Positions 1 to 8,725 of a DNA stretch of 64,000 nucleotides are shown one piece after another (within the stretch, counting starts at the first letter, position 1; every line of letters begins with the position of its first letter). The notes under the pieces were generated by a model that saw nothing but the letters and a program-made list of their open reading frames with translations, did no database searches and had not been told where the DNA came from. Source of the stretch: Microthrixaceae bacterium (GTDB lineage Bacteria; Actinomycetota; Acidimicrobiia; Acidimicrobiales; Acidimicrobilacustridaceae); contig CANFQA010000004.1 of assembly GCA_947449015.1 (NCBI GenBank), positions 1 to 64,000 on the forward strand, written 5' to 3'. The position numbers and the translations under genes are program-made.

Positions 1-35
1 CTAAGGTTGAAAACGTCCACTGACGAGAAGGCACG

Positions 36-791
36 ATGTCGAAACCAGTTCCCTCAGAGATCGCCGACGACGACATTCACGAATGGATCTCATTCGAACA
101 TCGCGGCGAGACGTACACCTTCGATCTCACCTGGCTGCTCAGCAACTGGAACTGCATCTATGGAAACGGCTGCCTCGGAATCGGCGAAACTGCTGCCCCT
201 GAGGCACATCTGGGCTGCTGTTCGCATGGCGCCCATTTCGTTGACAAGAGTGACCGGGCACGAGTTCGAGACGCTGCCGCGCGTCTGCGAGCAGATGAGT
301 GGCAGTTCAAGGCAGTCGCCGAGGAGCTCGGAGGCCCTATCCAAAAAGTCGATGGTGACTGGATGACCCGTGTCCACGAGGGCGCATGCATCTTCCTGAA
401 TCGCCCAGATCATCCTGAAGGTCCCGGCTGTGCGTTCCACAACTCGGCAATTTCACGAGGCGAGAGCTACCTCGACTGGAAGCCTTCGGTGTGCTGGCAG
501 GTCCCGATCCGTCTCGACTTCCACACTGACGACAACGACTACACAACCAATATTCTGCGCGAATGGAAGCGCCGCGACTGGGGTGATGGCGGCGCTGATT
601 TCCACTGGTGGTGCACCGAGGATCCCCGGGCATTCACCGCGACGAAGCCGGTGTATGTCGGCTCCCGTGAAGAAATCGTCGCACTGGTCGGCGAGGAGGT
701 CTACGACCACCTTGTGGAGTTGATCGCGCAGCGACCAACCGAGGTGCTTGTCCCTCACCCGTCACTTCGACGACGCCTGGCGAGCGACTGA
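36..791 (+). CDS. Cysteine-rich protein, YkgJ-like metal-binding pattern
   Basis: 251 aa, ATG start with GAGAAGG just upstream. I do not recognise the exact family. Conserved-looking Cys/His residues are spread along it: C40 and C46, the pair C61-C62 in GCCSHGAHF, a CIFLNRP stretch near residue 120, GCAFH about a dozen residues later, and KPSVCWQ near residue 150. The order 'CC...D..R...CIFL...GC..H...P..C' resembles the YkgJ/zinc-or-iron-chelating domain proteins, so a bound metal or Fe-S cluster is a reasonable inference; no catalytic role can be assigned. It has no signal peptide or membrane segment and is probably cytosolic. It converges on typA, whose stop lies one base beyond its own stop. 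Confidence 0.75.
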   Translation: MSKPVPSEIADDDIHEWISFEHRGETYTFDLTWLLSNWNCIYGNGCLGIGETAAPEAHLGCCSHGAHFVDKSDRARVRDAAARLRADEWQFKAVAEELGGPIQKVDGDWMTRVHEGACIFLNRPDHPEGPGCAFHNSAISRGESYLDWKPSVCWQVPIRLDFHTDDNDYTTNILREWKRRDWGDGGADFHWWCTEDPRAFTATKPVYVGSREEIVALVGEEVYDHLVELIAQRPTEVLVPHPSLRRRLASD

Positions 792-792
792 C

Positions 793-2625
793 TCAGTTCT
801 TGTTCGCCCTGCGCCGATCTGATTCCTTGAGGATGCGCTTGCGCAGACGCAACGAGGTCGGCGTCACTTCCACCAGCTCATCGTCGGCGATGAACTCGAT
901 TGCCGTCTCGAGCGTGACATCTCGCGGTGGCACCAGTTTGATGGCTTCATCGGTGGAGTGCGTACGGATATTGGTCTTCTGCTTCTCGCGCACAGCGTTG
1001 ACGTGCATTTCGTCAGCTCGGGAGTTCTCGCCAACAACCATTCCCTCATAAACCTTCTCGCCGGGACCGACGAAGAGTTCGCCTCGCTGCTGCAAATTGT
1101 CGAGGGCGTAACCAGTTGTCACTCCGTCGCGATCGGAGATCATCGCTCCACCCTTGCGGGTCGGGAGATCGCCGACCCACGGGGTCCACCCGGCATGATG
1201 CTGATGCATAAGGGCTGTGCCTCGTGTGGCTGTGAGCAACTGCGACCGGAATCCAATGAGTCCACGTGCCGGAGCCTCAATGGTCACCACGGTGCGGCCA
1301 GTATCTCCGGGGCGTAGATCAGTGACCTTGCCCTTTCGAGGTGCAAGCGCCTGGGTGACAGTGCCCACATGCTCGTCAGGGACGTCAATGACTGCTCGTT
1401 CGAGGGGCTCGTGGCGCTTGCCGTCGATATCGCGAACGATGACCTCAGGCCGGCTGACCTGTAGCTCGTAACCCTCTCGGCGCATGGTCTCAATAAGCAC
1501 GGCGAGTTGGAGCTCTCCACGCCCTGCGACCTCAATGATGTCGGGTGAGGATGTCGGCTCAACTCGGATTGACACATTGCCAAGGATCTCTCGATCGAGG
1601 CGCTCGCGAAGATGGCGCGAGGTGAGGAACGATCCCTCTTTACCGGCCAACGGCGAAGTGTTGACGCCAAAAGTCATACGCAGTACCGGTTCGTCAACGG
1701 TAAGACGAGGAAGCGGATTCGGGTGGGCAGGATCGGCGAGAGTGTCACCGATCTCGACCTCCGGGAATCCGGCCACGATGAAAAGGTCGCCAGCTTCAAT
1801 GAAGTCAGCTTCGAGCCGAGTGATTCCCGAGAAGGTCATCAGCTGGCTGAGTTTCCGCTTGAGAGGAGCCTGCCCCTCGTCTTCCTCAAGGAGCGCGATC
1901 TGCTCGTTGCGACGCAGCGTGCCTTCCATGACCCGCCCGATAGCCAAACGGCCGAGATAGTCAGAAGCATCGAGGTTCGTAACGATGGCCTGAACCGGAG
2001 CCGCTGGGTCACCCTTCGGTGCTGGGACAGTGCTCACGATCGCTTCGAAAAGTGCAGTGAGATCATCAGACTCGCCTGGCATTCCAATGCCCGAGACAGC
2101 CTTCCCATCACGGGCAATGGCAGAAATCACCGGGAAGTCAATCTTGGACTCGTCGGCATCAAGGTCAAGGAACAGCTGATAGATCTCGTCGAGAACTTCT
2201 TCGGGGCGTGCATCGGCTCGATCAACCTTGTTCAGCACCACCACGGCAGGCAGGTCTGCAGCTAACGCCTTCGAGAGCACATAGCGGGTCTGCGGAAGCG
2301 GACCTTCGGCGGCGTCAACGAGCAAAATGACGCCGTCGACCATGGTGAGCGCACGCTCTACCTCGCCACCGAAATCGGAGTGGCCGGGAGTGTCGACAAG
2401 GTTGATACGGACACCGTTCCAGGTGACCGACGCAGCCTTGGCGAGGATGGTGATGCCCCGCTCGCGTTCCTGGTCGTTCGAGTCCATGACTCGGTCCACC
2501 ACTGCTTGATGCTCGCTAAATGTTCCGGTGGCACGAAGGAGGGCGTCAACCAACGTGGTCTTACCGTGATCGACGTGGGCCACTAGGGCCACACTGCGCA
2601 GTTTTTTTTCGTCGGCGGGGGGCAC
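793..2625 (-). CDS. typA: Translational GTPase TypA/BipA
   Basis: Ribosome-associated GTPase related to EF-G, involved in stress adaptation and ribosome assembly. The G domain is complete: [12 protein letters not shown] (G1), the switch region with [17 protein letters not shown] (G3) and NKVD (G4). Domain II and the EF-G-like and TypA-specific C-terminal domains follow, ending in a basic tail. I place the start at the GTG at 2625, preceded by AGAGGAA at good spacing. This gives 610 aa, the usual family length, with the G1 motif near residue 16. A longer reading upstream to 2757 would run through the neighbouring small zinc-ribbon gene in another frame and is rejected. Confidence 0.97.
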   Translation of the reverse strand: MPPADEKKLRSVALVAHVDHGKTTLVDALLRATGTFSEHQAVVDRVMDSNDQERERGITILAKAASVTWNGVRINLVDTPGHSDFGGEVERALTMVDGVILLVDAAEGPLPQTRYVLSKALAADLPAVVVLNKVDRADARPEEVLDEIYQLFLDLDADESKIDFPVISAIARDGKAVSGIGMPGESDDLTALFEAIVSTVPAPKGDPAAPVQAIVTNLDASDYLGRLAIGRVMEGTLRRNEQIALLEEDEGQAPLKRKLSQLMTFSGITRLEADFIEAGDLFIVAGFPEVEIGDTLADPAHPNPLPRLTVDEPVLRMTFGVNTSPLAGKEGSFLTSRHLRERLDREILGNVSIRVEPTSSPDIIEVAGRGELQLAVLIETMRREGYELQVSRPEVIVRDIDGKRHEPLERAVIDVPDEHVGTVTQALAPRKGKVTDLRPGDTGRTVVTIEAPARGLIGFRSQLLTATRGTALMHQHHAGWTPWVGDLPTRKGGAMISDRDGVTTGYALDNLQQRGELFVGPGEKVYEGMVVGENSRADEMHVNAVREKQKTNIRTHSTDEAIKLVPPRDVTLETAIEFIADDELVEVTPTSLRLRKRILKESDRRRANKN

Positions 2626-2675
2626 GATCGAGGTTCCTCTCGGTGGGTTTCCACCCGACCGAAGGATCGGGGGGC

Positions 2676-2864
2676 CTAGCTGGTCCAGGCGCTTTCGTCC
2701 TGTTCTTTGTCGTACATGCACCAAGTGGAGTGGTCGTGGCCGGGATCGGCGCCACACTCCGGACAGGGCTCAGCATCCTTCGCATCGAGGATGGCATCGA
2801 GATTGTCATTGGTGCGCTTGAGTGCTCGGGCTTCTTCGAAGCGCCGATGTCGCCCCTTTTTCAC
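2676..2864 (-). CDS. Small zinc-ribbon-like protein
   Basis: 62 aa, GTG start with GGGAG seven bases upstream, lying directly before typA on the same strand. The first half is charged and helical, rich in Lys/Arg/Asp. The second half carries CPECGADPGHDHSTWC, where two CxxC-spaced Cys plus later His and Cys could bind one zinc. Small proteins of this type are easily missed. I have no functional assignment; co-orientation with typA only suggests co-transcription. The coding call rests on the ribosome site, the cysteine motif and the good fit between rnd and typA. Confidence 0.6.
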   Translation of the reverse strand: MKKGRHRRFEEARALKRTNDNLDAILDAKDAEPCPECGADPGHDHSTWCMYDKEQDESAWTS

Positions 2865-2906
2865 GGGTTAGCTCCCGTCGGTGAGATTTTCGTCAGAGTG
2901 TACTGG

Positions 2907-2936
2907 GGGCCTAGGAGGTCAATAGCACCTAGGCCC
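2907..2936 (-). terminator. Perfect 9-bp stem-loop after rnd
   Basis: GGGCCTAGG (2907-2915) pairs with CCTAGGCCC (2928-2936) across a 12-nt loop. It lies just downstream of the RNase D gene and upstream of the small zinc-ribbon gene. There is no T-run on the minus-strand side, so it may be an RNA-stability hairpin, a factor-dependent terminator or an operator rather than a classic intrinsic terminator. Confidence 0.35.
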
Positions 2937-2978
2937 GAGGAGCGAACTTAGCAGCCGGAGCCACTCATACGGTGGTTC

Positions 2979-4166
2979 TCAGTCGGAAACTGCCGCACTG
3001 GCCGGCCGGTGGCTTCGCTCCTCAATCACGAGTTCACCGTTCCCGGCAAAGGCCACCGCTACCTGTCCGTCGACCAGACGCCGTATGGGGTCGCCGACCA
3101 GCTGTGCCCGCCAGCCCGAACCCAGCCGAGCGTCGGGGACGCCGCCAAGGAACTGTTCGAGATCGCCCCGGGTTGCCAGCAATGTTGTGTCGATCTCCAG
3201 ATCTCTGGCCATCTGACTGACCCATGCGGAGATCAGTGCCACTGCCGGGCGCAGGTCACGATCGAGCGGTGCGATGACGGCGGAGGCGCCTGAAGTTCTG
3301 GGTGGCGCATCCAAGGCTTGTCCCACCTCGGCCAGCAACTCTTTGACAACGTCCTCACGCAGACCCCGGTCGAACCCACGGATCTTCTCAAGATCAGCTC
3401 TGCTGCGAGGAGGGCGCTGGGCGATTCCCAGAATGGCAATATCGGAAATTACGTAACGAACAGGGATGTCGAGTGACGCCGCTCGGCGCTCGCGCCAGGC
3501 CGCCACTGCTTGCACAACCGCAAGGGATCGACCCTTGAGCTGGCGCGCTTCTTTGATCTTTCGAAAAGCCTCTTCAGGTTCACGTTGACCACGTGTGCGC
3601 ACCCGCTGGTTTTCGCATTCATCAAGAGCCCACTGAAGCCGCCCCCGCTTCTCAAGTTGGCTTGTCAGAAGTCGATGAATTTCCGGAAGATGGAGGACAT
3701 CTGTCGCGGCATAGGTGAGCTGCGCCTGGGTGAGCGGCCGCTGGAGCCAGTCGGTGAGACGGTCACCCTTGCCCACCTTGATCTTGAGGAAATGCTCATA
3801 CAGCGTGCTGAGCGACGGTGTGCTGAGCCCAAGAAACCCGGCGGCGATCTGCGTGTCGAAAAGTGTGCTCGGAAGAGCTCCGCAGACCAATTGCAGCACC
3901 TCGAGGTCCTGGTCAGCGGCATGAATCACCGCAACCGCGGGGCTCTCCAATACGGCGGCAAACGGACGCAAGTCCAACGCCAGCGGATCGAGAAGCACCA
4001 ATTGGTCGCCCCATGCCACCTGCACGAGTGCAAGCTTCGGGAAATACGTCTTCTCGCGATGGAACTCGGTATCAAGCGAGTACGAGGGTTGCGTCAGTAG
4101 TGCCTCGATGACCCGCTCAAGCTGTTCGGGCTGGTCCACGTAGTCGTACGACGGGGAAGACTCCAC
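2979..4166 (-). CDS. rnd: Ribonuclease D (DEDDy exonuclease with HRDC domain)
   Basis: 3'-5' exoribonuclease for tRNA and structured-RNA 3' maturation, 395 aa. The DEDDy residues are visible: D32 and E34 in SLDTEFHRE, the HAADQDLEVL motif near residue 90, and Y/D in YAATDVLHLPEI near residue 150. An HRDC-type helical domain follows at about 200-290, then a second helical C-terminal region as in full-length actinobacterial RNase D. Translation starts at a GTG that directly abuts the TGA of the upstream rhodanese gene, indicating translational coupling in the DUF3151-mobA-rhodanese-rnd chain. Confidence 0.95.
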   Translation of the reverse strand: MESSPSYDYVDQPEQLERVIEALLTQPSYSLDTEFHREKTYFPKLALVQVAWGDQLVLLDPLALDLRPFAAVLESPAVAVIHAADQDLEVLQLVCGALPSTLFDTQIAAGFLGLSTPSLSTLYEHFLKIKVGKGDRLTDWLQRPLTQAQLTYAATDVLHLPEIHRLLTSQLEKRGRLQWALDECENQRVRTRGQREPEEAFRKIKEARQLKGRSLAVVQAVAAWRERRAASLDIPVRYVISDIAILGIAQRPPRSRADLEKIRGFDRGLREDVVKELLAEVGQALDAPPRTSGASAVIAPLDRDLRPAVALISAWVSQMARDLEIDTTLLATRGDLEQFLGGVPDARLGSGWRAQLVGDPIRRLVDGQVAVAFAGNGELVIEERSHRPASAAVSD

Positions 4167-4490
4167 TCAGACCGGATCCGGCCCGGACACCGTCGATGCA
4201 CCACTTTGGATCCAAGCCCCGGTGCCGCCGGAAATGTTGATGGCATCGAAACCGTTTCCTCGGAGGAACTCAACCGCTCTGGCGCTACGGGCACCAGCTG
4301 CGCAGATGACGTGGATCACCCGATCGTTCGGAAGGTCTCCAAGAGCATCCGGCACTGTGGCGAGCGGGACGAGAATCGCTCCGGGCACGTGGGCCTCGGT
4401 GTACTCGTCGGGCTCGCGAACGTCGAGGAGATAGACCTCATCGAGGATCCCTGCGAGTGCTTCCACATCAATTTCAGGCACCTCTGCCAT
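4167..4490 (-). CDS. Rhodanese-domain sulfurtransferase
   Basis: Single-domain rhodanese of 107 aa. It has the LLDVREPDEY motif near residues 21-30, HVPGAILVPL, and an active-site loop CAAGARS with the persulfide-forming cysteine C63, ending in GG..AW. The start is the ATG at 4490 with AGGGGG upstream; a longer in-frame reading to 4646 has no family-like sequence and overlaps mobA. It sits one base after the stop of the MobA-like gene. The pairing suggests sulfur transfer related to molybdopterin or another sulfur-carrier pathway, but no other molybdenum-cofactor gene is near, so this is only contextual. Confidence 0.93.
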   Translation of the reverse strand: MAEVPEIDVEALAGILDEVYLLDVREPDEYTEAHVPGAILVPLATVPDALGDLPNDRVIHVICAAGARSARAVEFLRGNGFDAINISGGTGAWIQSGASTVSGPDPV

Positions 4491-4491
4491 G

Positions 4492-5109
4492 TCAATCCCC
4501 TGCTCGTCGTCGCTCAGCGATCGGAGCGTAGCGGTCGACATCGGCCTGACTGTCGATGTCGAGAATGAATGTGGGGTCGACAATCTCAAAAACCTGAGTG
4601 GACAGCTGGGGAAGGACACGTCGAGGTGCCCGTTCGCCGCGTTCAAACGCCTCCTCGAGCACCGGAAGTACGACCGAACAACGCCACAGCGCCGTTAGCG
4701 GCTGCTCTCGATCGTCAACCTTGGCCAGCACGACCCCACAGGAAGAATCTGATCGTGCCACCGAAACCATCTCGGTGATCACTGCAGCATCGAGAAACGG
4801 CATATCGCAGGCCAGTACAACCACAAGTTCGCACTGCGACCAGCGAAGTGCCGTGATGATTCCGCCGAGCGGCCCCTCGCCGGGGAACGCATCGGGGAGA
4901 TGCTCGAGACCAGTACCGGCGGATGGTCTCGGGTCCCCTCCAACGGTGGCGAGCCGACCTATACCGGCCCCTCGCAAAGCTTCAACGCCGACCTGCAACA
5001 TCGGGCCAAAACCGTACGGATCGAACATCGCCTTGTCCCGGCCAAGACGACTCGATCGCCCGCCGGTGAGGATGGCACCTGCGACCTCGGTCGGAGCCCC
5101 CCGCGTCAC
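4492..5109 (-). CDS. mobA: MobA-like nucleotidyltransferase
   Basis: Molybdenum cofactor guanylyltransferase-type protein: attaches GMP to molybdopterin to make the bis-MGD precursor. The N-terminal nucleotide-binding loop AILTGGRSSRLGRDKA is close to the family signature (L-A-G-G-x-S-x-R-M-G-x-D-K). GEGPLGGI and a metal-binding VVLACDMPFL follow. I choose the GTG at 5109 because it leaves only a few residues before the loop and avoids overlap. An ATG at 5151 inside the DUF3151 gene is the alternative (219 aa). Related NTP-transferases of other pathways share these motifs, so the exact substrate is inferred. Confidence 0.88.
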   Translation of the reverse strand: MTRGAPTEVAGAILTGGRSSRLGRDKAMFDPYGFGPMLQVGVEALRGAGIGRLATVGGDPRPSAGTGLEHLPDAFPGEGPLGGIITALRWSQCELVVVLACDMPFLDAAVITEMVSVARSDSSCGVVLAKVDDREQPLTALWRCSVVLPVLEEAFERGERAPRRVLPQLSTQVFEIVDPTFILDIDSQADVDRYAPIAERRRAGD

Positions 5110-5111
5110 CT

Positions 5112-5561
5112 CTACGCGTTGAGGTCGCTGGGCGGCCACGAGGGATCGCATTGCCGCAGGAAGAGCTCACACCGCTCGGCTTCGTCAACTTCGCCGATAG
5201 CCGCGGCCTGCTGAGCGAGCCCGGCAAGGCAAGAAAGGAAACCTCGGTTGGACGAGTGAGTCCACCGCACATAGCCAGAGCCGCGCCACCCATTGGCGCG
5301 CAGCGAATCAAGGCCGCGGTGGTAGCCAACCCGGTAATAGGCATAGGACTCCACGGTGTCGGCTGCGTCGTCGCCAAGCGCTGCCCAGATACCGCTCCAT
5401 CGGGGTCGCTGCGCGGCTATGAGTCGCAACGCCGCCCCGCGCTGAGGATTAGCAAGACCAAGTGCGGCGTCGAGCGCGCGCAGAACCTCAACTGGTTCAT
5501 CGGGGACGATGGTTTCGGGGGGACCGCTGGATGAAAGGTTCACTGGTCGGGAGTCGCTCAC
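5112..5561 (-). CDS. DUF3151 family protein
   Basis: 149 aa, a small soluble protein family restricted, as far as I know, to Actinobacteria. Visible hallmarks are an ESYAYYRVGYHRGLD stretch, a GSGYVRW segment, the SNRGFLSCL motif and an acidic/aromatic C-terminus. The fold is probably all-helical, TPR-like; no catalytic residues are apparent and the function is unknown. It is the first gene of a tight four-gene chain with mobA, rhodanese and rnd. The GTG start has no Shine-Dalgarno sequence, but TAGCCT ends seven bases upstream, suggesting a leaderless transcript. Confidence 0.9.
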   Translation of the reverse strand: MSDSRPVNLSSSGPPETIVPDEPVEVLRALDAALGLANPQRGAALRLIAAQRPRWSGIWAALGDDAADTVESYAYYRVGYHRGLDSLRANGWRGSGYVRWTHSSNRGFLSCLAGLAQQAAAIGEVDEAERCELFLRQCDPSWPPSDLNA

Positions 5562-5568
5562 GTCCCCG

Positions 5569-5574
5569 AGGCTA
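5569..5574 (-). promoter_or_regulatory. Putative leaderless -10 (TAGCCT) for DUF3151 gene
   Basis: On the minus strand TAGCCT fits TANNNT and is followed by 7 nt and then the GTG start at 5561, with no Shine-Dalgarno sequence between. Transcription would begin at or next to the start codon. Confidence 0.4.
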
Positions 5575-5583
5575 GAGGAGCGA

Positions 5584-6378
5584 TCAGGGTTCGCCCACCG
5601 TCAATGCATCGAGTTCGGCAATGAGTCCCGCAAACTCCTCCGGTCTACCGCTGTGGGCATTATGCGGAGCACCTGGGAGAAGGCGCATCTCGGCCCGCGG
5701 AATCGCTGCTACCAATGAATCGACTGCCCGTCGACGATGAGCAGCGACCCCGGCACCAGCCGCCACGATCACTGGCTTTTCGATCGAATCCAGTGCAGGT
5801 GGACGCAAGTTCCGGGCTGAGCGCAGCTCGGCATCAAGGATTGGACCCTCAGCGCGTCGAAGCTCCTTCGTTGCTGCTGGGAGCGATTCCCAGACATCGT
5901 CTCCGACGATGCGGCGCATAAATCGCTCTCCGAATTCAGGGTCCGCAGGAGCTTGGGACTGCTCGAGCGGAGCAGATGAACCGGGCCACCATGGTTCCCA
6001 CAGAAGCGGCGACTCGTACACGAGCAATCCCGCGATCGATGTTGGCTGCTGGGAGCCAGCCACCAGAGCGATCGAGCCACCGAGGCTGTGTCCAACCAGC
6101 AAGGGACGCTGAGTCGTCCATGTGCCGAGCCAGTCGAGGATCGAGTGAAGATCAGCGACATGGTTGCTGAAATCTGGGATGGACGATCCCGATCGAAGAT
6201 GTGATCGTCCGTATCCCCGTCGATCGATCAGGACAGCTGGGTGTTGGTGGAGATGTCGCGCCACTCGGAGAAAGGAGGACGAGCGATCCATGGCTCCATG
6301 CACAAACACGATCGGCCGTCGCGAACCATGGGATCTCACTTGGAGGACGAGTCCATCGTCGGTGATGTGGCGCTCCAA
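5584..6378 (-). CDS. Alpha/beta-fold hydrolase
   Basis: Serine hydrolase of the alpha/beta superfamily. The oxyanion region VFVHGAMDRSSSF, the nucleophile elbow GHSLGG and a C-terminal catalytic-His region APHNAHSG are visible, together with DRRGYGRSH typical of esterase/lipase/haloperoxidase-like members. The true start is uncertain. The TTG at 6378, just past the pyruvate kinase stop at 6384, gives 264 aa starting at the first family-like residues; the longer open frame upstream lies within pyk and has no domain character. Probably co-transcribed with pyk. The substrate is unknown. Confidence 0.85.
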   Translation of the reverse strand: MERHITDDGLVLQVRSHGSRRPIVFVHGAMDRSSSFLRVARHLHQHPAVLIDRRGYGRSHLRSGSSIPDFSNHVADLHSILDWLGTWTTQRPLLVGHSLGGSIALVAGSQQPTSIAGLLVYESPLLWEPWWPGSSAPLEQSQAPADPEFGERFMRRIVGDDVWESLPAATKELRRAEGPILDAELRSARNLRPPALDSIEKPVIVAAGAGVAAHRRRAVDSLVAAIPRAEMRLLPGAPHNAHSGRPEEFAGLIAELDALTVGEP

Positions 6379-6383
6379 CGTGG

Positions 6384-7850
6384 TCAGGGGACGCGGATGA
6401 TCCGAACGTTGTCGGTCACACGTCCGTCGTAGAGGCTGGAACCACCGGCAATGACCACAAGATCGCCAGTCTGAATCTCGCCGTTGGCAAGTGCACATTC
6501 GATTGCACGACGGGCGTTTTCGGTTTCGTCTCCACCTACATCGTCGAGCAGGTACGGCGTCGTGCCCCAACTCATGGTGAGTTGATTCACGGTGCGTTGA
6601 TTATGCGAGAAACCGACGATGCGCGCCCGAGGACGGAATCGGGCAATTGAGCGAACACTGAAGCCGCTTGAGGAGATGCACAGGATTGCCGCCGCTCCGA
6701 TTTCGTTGGCAGCTCGCTGCGCAGCCGATGTAATGGCATTGGTGATCGACGCTTCTTGAGTGATGTTCGGCTGCTGGTTCAGCGAGGACAGCCACTTGGG
6801 CCACGCCTCGTAGTCGAACGCGTCATCGGCGCGCTCGGCGATGTCAGACATCACCGACACGACTGCAGCAGGATCGCGCCCCACTGCAGTCTCTCCGGAG
6901 AGCATGACCGCAGAGGTGCCGTCGAACACAGCGTTGGCGACATCGGAGGCCTCTGCCCGAGTCGGCGAAGGTGCGTGGATCATCGACTCGAGCATCTGAG
7001 TTGCGGTGATGACGGGTCGACCAACAGCGATGCATCGCTTGATGATCTGCTTCTGGAGATGAGGAAGCTCGGAAATGGGGAACTCCGCACCAAGATCACC
7101 GCGGGCCACCATCACCGCACCCGACGCCTTCACGATGTCGTCAAGATTTTCGACCGCCGCACGAGTTTCAATCTTGGCCACAACAAGCGGGCCCGTCGGA
7201 TTCGGCTCAAGCCGAATGGCGCCTGCAAGTTCCGGCGCGGCCTCAAGCCGGCGCAGATCATCGGCAGAGCGCACGAACGAGAGCGCCACCATGTCGACCC
7301 CCACCGAAACAAACGCTGAGAGGATCTTGATGTCTTCGGTGGTCGGAGTAAGAAGCTGTGTGCGATCTGAGGGGATGTGAATACCCGGCCGGCCCGTCAG
7401 ACGACCCCCGTGGACAACCTCAACCTCGATGCGGTCGCCAACTCGCCCGACGGAGCGAACCTGAACGGCGCCATCGCCGAACGTCAGGAGGTCACCGTCG
7501 ACAACATCTTCGAGAAGTGAGCCATGGTCGACCTGAACGACCCCGGCGGTACTGGTTTCATTGCCCGGCACAAGGCTCAGACGCGTGCCCTCGACCAAAG
7601 CAATGCCACCTTCCTCGATCTGCCCAACGCGGATCTTGGGGCCGGGTAGGTCCACGAGGATTCCCACCGGGCGCTGCCGCAAAGAGGACATCTTTCGAAT
7701 CCGATGGAACCGCTCCAGGCCGTGCTCAATGGTTCCGTGGGAGAGGTTGATGCGGGCAATGTCCATTCCGGCATCAATGAGGGCAGAGAGCGCAGACTCA
7801 CTCTCAGAGGCCGGACCGATGGTTGCGATGATTTTAGTTCTGCGCGACAT
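6384..7850 (-). CDS. pyk: Pyruvate kinase
   Basis: Final ATP-forming step of glycolysis (phosphoenolpyruvate + ADP to pyruvate + ATP), 488 aa, full length. It starts MSRRTKIIATIGPAS. It carries ARINLSHG and VDLPGPKIRVG of the A domain, a B domain at about 70-165, the MVARGDLGAEFP and TATQMLESM active-site segments, and a C-terminal regulatory domain from about 350. The ATG at 7850 has no clear Shine-Dalgarno; TAGCGT lies eight bases upstream on the minus strand inside a 14-bp perfect palindrome, which may be an operator. An alpha/beta hydrolase follows after five bases. Confidence 0.97.
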   Translation of the reverse strand: MSRRTKIIATIGPASESESALSALIDAGMDIARINLSHGTIEHGLERFHRIRKMSSLRQRPVGILVDLPGPKIRVGQIEEGGIALVEGTRLSLVPGNETSTAGVVQVDHGSLLEDVVDGDLLTFGDGAVQVRSVGRVGDRIEVEVVHGGRLTGRPGIHIPSDRTQLLTPTTEDIKILSAFVSVGVDMVALSFVRSADDLRRLEAAPELAGAIRLEPNPTGPLVVAKIETRAAVENLDDIVKASGAVMVARGDLGAEFPISELPHLQKQIIKRCIAVGRPVITATQMLESMIHAPSPTRAEASDVANAVFDGTSAVMLSGETAVGRDPAAVVSVMSDIAERADDAFDYEAWPKWLSSLNQQPNITQEASITNAITSAAQRAANEIGAAAILCISSSGFSVRSIARFRPRARIVGFSHNQRTVNQLTMSWGTTPYLLDDVGGDETENARRAIECALANGEIQTGDLVVIAGGSSLYDGRVTDNVRIIRVP

Positions 7851-7859
7851 AGTGGCTAA

Positions 7860-7873
7860 CGCTACCGGTAGCG
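7860..7873. promoter_or_regulatory. 14-bp palindrome at the pyk promoter
   Basis: CGCTACCGGTAGCG is a perfect 14-bp palindrome in the 24-base gap between the SirB1-like gene and pyk. Its minus-strand TAGCGT overlaps the candidate -10 of pyk, so a dimeric repressor bound here would block initiation. Confidence 0.35.
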
Positions 7874-7874
7874 G

Positions 7875-8660
7875 TCAGTTCATCAGGGAGCGCATTCGAT
7901 CTCGGGCCGCTCTCAGCGTGTTTGCCGTGCTGGGATCCGCGCCTTGGGCAAGGTGTTCGAACAGTTCCGCCGAGGTATCGAAGTGCCCCCCATTGGCGAG
8001 AGCAATGGCAACATCGGCCCGCTGCAACACCGTGGCCTGCGGCAATTCCGCCCGCAACCGAGCCACCCACAGTTGCGAGCGGGTATCGGCACGTGAACGG
8101 TGGATGCTGAGCAGGTTGTTCAGCATGCGTTCAACGATTGCGAATGTTCCGACCGGAGCGAGATAGCCAGAGCCGAAGCGGGCGTCACTCCCCTGCGACT
8201 GATGAAAGAGGTGCTCGCATTCAGTTTCCCGAAGAACCAACCCACCACCGAAAGGGTCGAGGAAGACATCGAGATCGCTCGTCGAGCGCACCAGAAAATG
8301 CCCCGGCATACCAATCCCGACCAACCCGATACCGGCCCGCCGGGCTACGGCGATCGTCAGCACACTGAGCGTGATGGGAATACCGACTCGTCGGGTCAAC
8401 ACCGTGTCGAGCATTGAGTTGTCGGCGTCGTAGTAGTCGTTGGTGTTGCCTCGAAAGCCTTCCTCGGAAAACAGGACCTGGCGAAGGGACTCAAGATCCC
8501 CAGGGTTCACACGGGCAGCGATGCGATCAATCTCCCGCACGCACAGGTCGATCTCGAGCTGGGGCCGCGCATTGGCGGCGACAAGGAGCGCGAGTCGTTC
8601 GAGACTTACCTCATTCTCTGGACGTCGCACTGCCTCAATAAATTTGCTTGCCGCGTCCAC
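7875..8660 (-). CDS. SirB1-family transglutaminase-like/TPR protein
   Basis: 261 aa. The central region (about 70-165) has the features of the SirB1/'Transglut_core2' family: FRGNTNDYYDADNSMLDTVL, RRVGIPITLSVL, a GMPGHFLV stretch and FLDPFGGG. The C-terminus (about 185-261) looks like short helical TPR-type repeats. These proteins resemble transglutaminase folds but most lack demonstrated activity; some are linked to regulation of tetrapyrrole or protein turnover. No membrane segment. The GTG start at 8660 lacks a ribosome site and has TACGCT six bases upstream. It is upstream of pyk on the same strand. Confidence 0.85.
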   Translation of the reverse strand: MDAASKFIEAVRRPENEVSLERLALLVAANARPQLEIDLCVREIDRIAARVNPGDLESLRQVLFSEEGFRGNTNDYYDADNSMLDTVLTRRVGIPITLSVLTIAVARRAGIGLVGIGMPGHFLVRSTSDLDVFLDPFGGGLVLRETECEHLFHQSQGSDARFGSGYLAPVGTFAIVERMLNNLLSIHRSRADTRSQLWVARLRAELPQATVLQRADVAIALANGGHFDTSAELFEHLAQGADPSTANTLRAARDRMRSLMN

Positions 8661-8666
8661 GTTCCG

Positions 8667-8672
8667 AGCGTA
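8667..8672 (-). promoter_or_regulatory. Putative leaderless -10 (TACGCT) for SirB1-like gene
   Basis: TACGCT on the minus strand, 6 nt before the GTG at 8660, with no Shine-Dalgarno between. It pairs with an opposed candidate at 8714 that serves the divergent glycerophosphodiesterase gene. Confidence 0.4.
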
Positions 8673-8713
8673 TCGGCGCGTAGCGATGGACAGGAGAGGG
8701 CAGCTCCAGCATC

Positions 8714-8719
8714 TACGGT
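8714..8719 (+). promoter_or_regulatory. Putative leaderless -10 (TACGGT) for GDPD gene
   Basis: TACGGT followed by 6 nt and the GTG start at 8726; there is no ribosome site. No good -35 hexamer is seen at normal spacing. Confidence 0.4.
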
Positions 8720-8725
8720 TGTGGC

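Noticed and set aside
2626-2757. N-terminal extension of typA to an upstream ATG.
   Set aside because: It overlaps the small zinc-ribbon gene and does not resemble TypA; the GTG at 2625 has a good ribosome site.
4491-4646. N-terminal extension of the rhodanese gene to 4646.
   Set aside because: It overlaps the MobA-like gene in another frame and has no rhodanese sequence; the ATG at 4490 has AGGGGG upstream.
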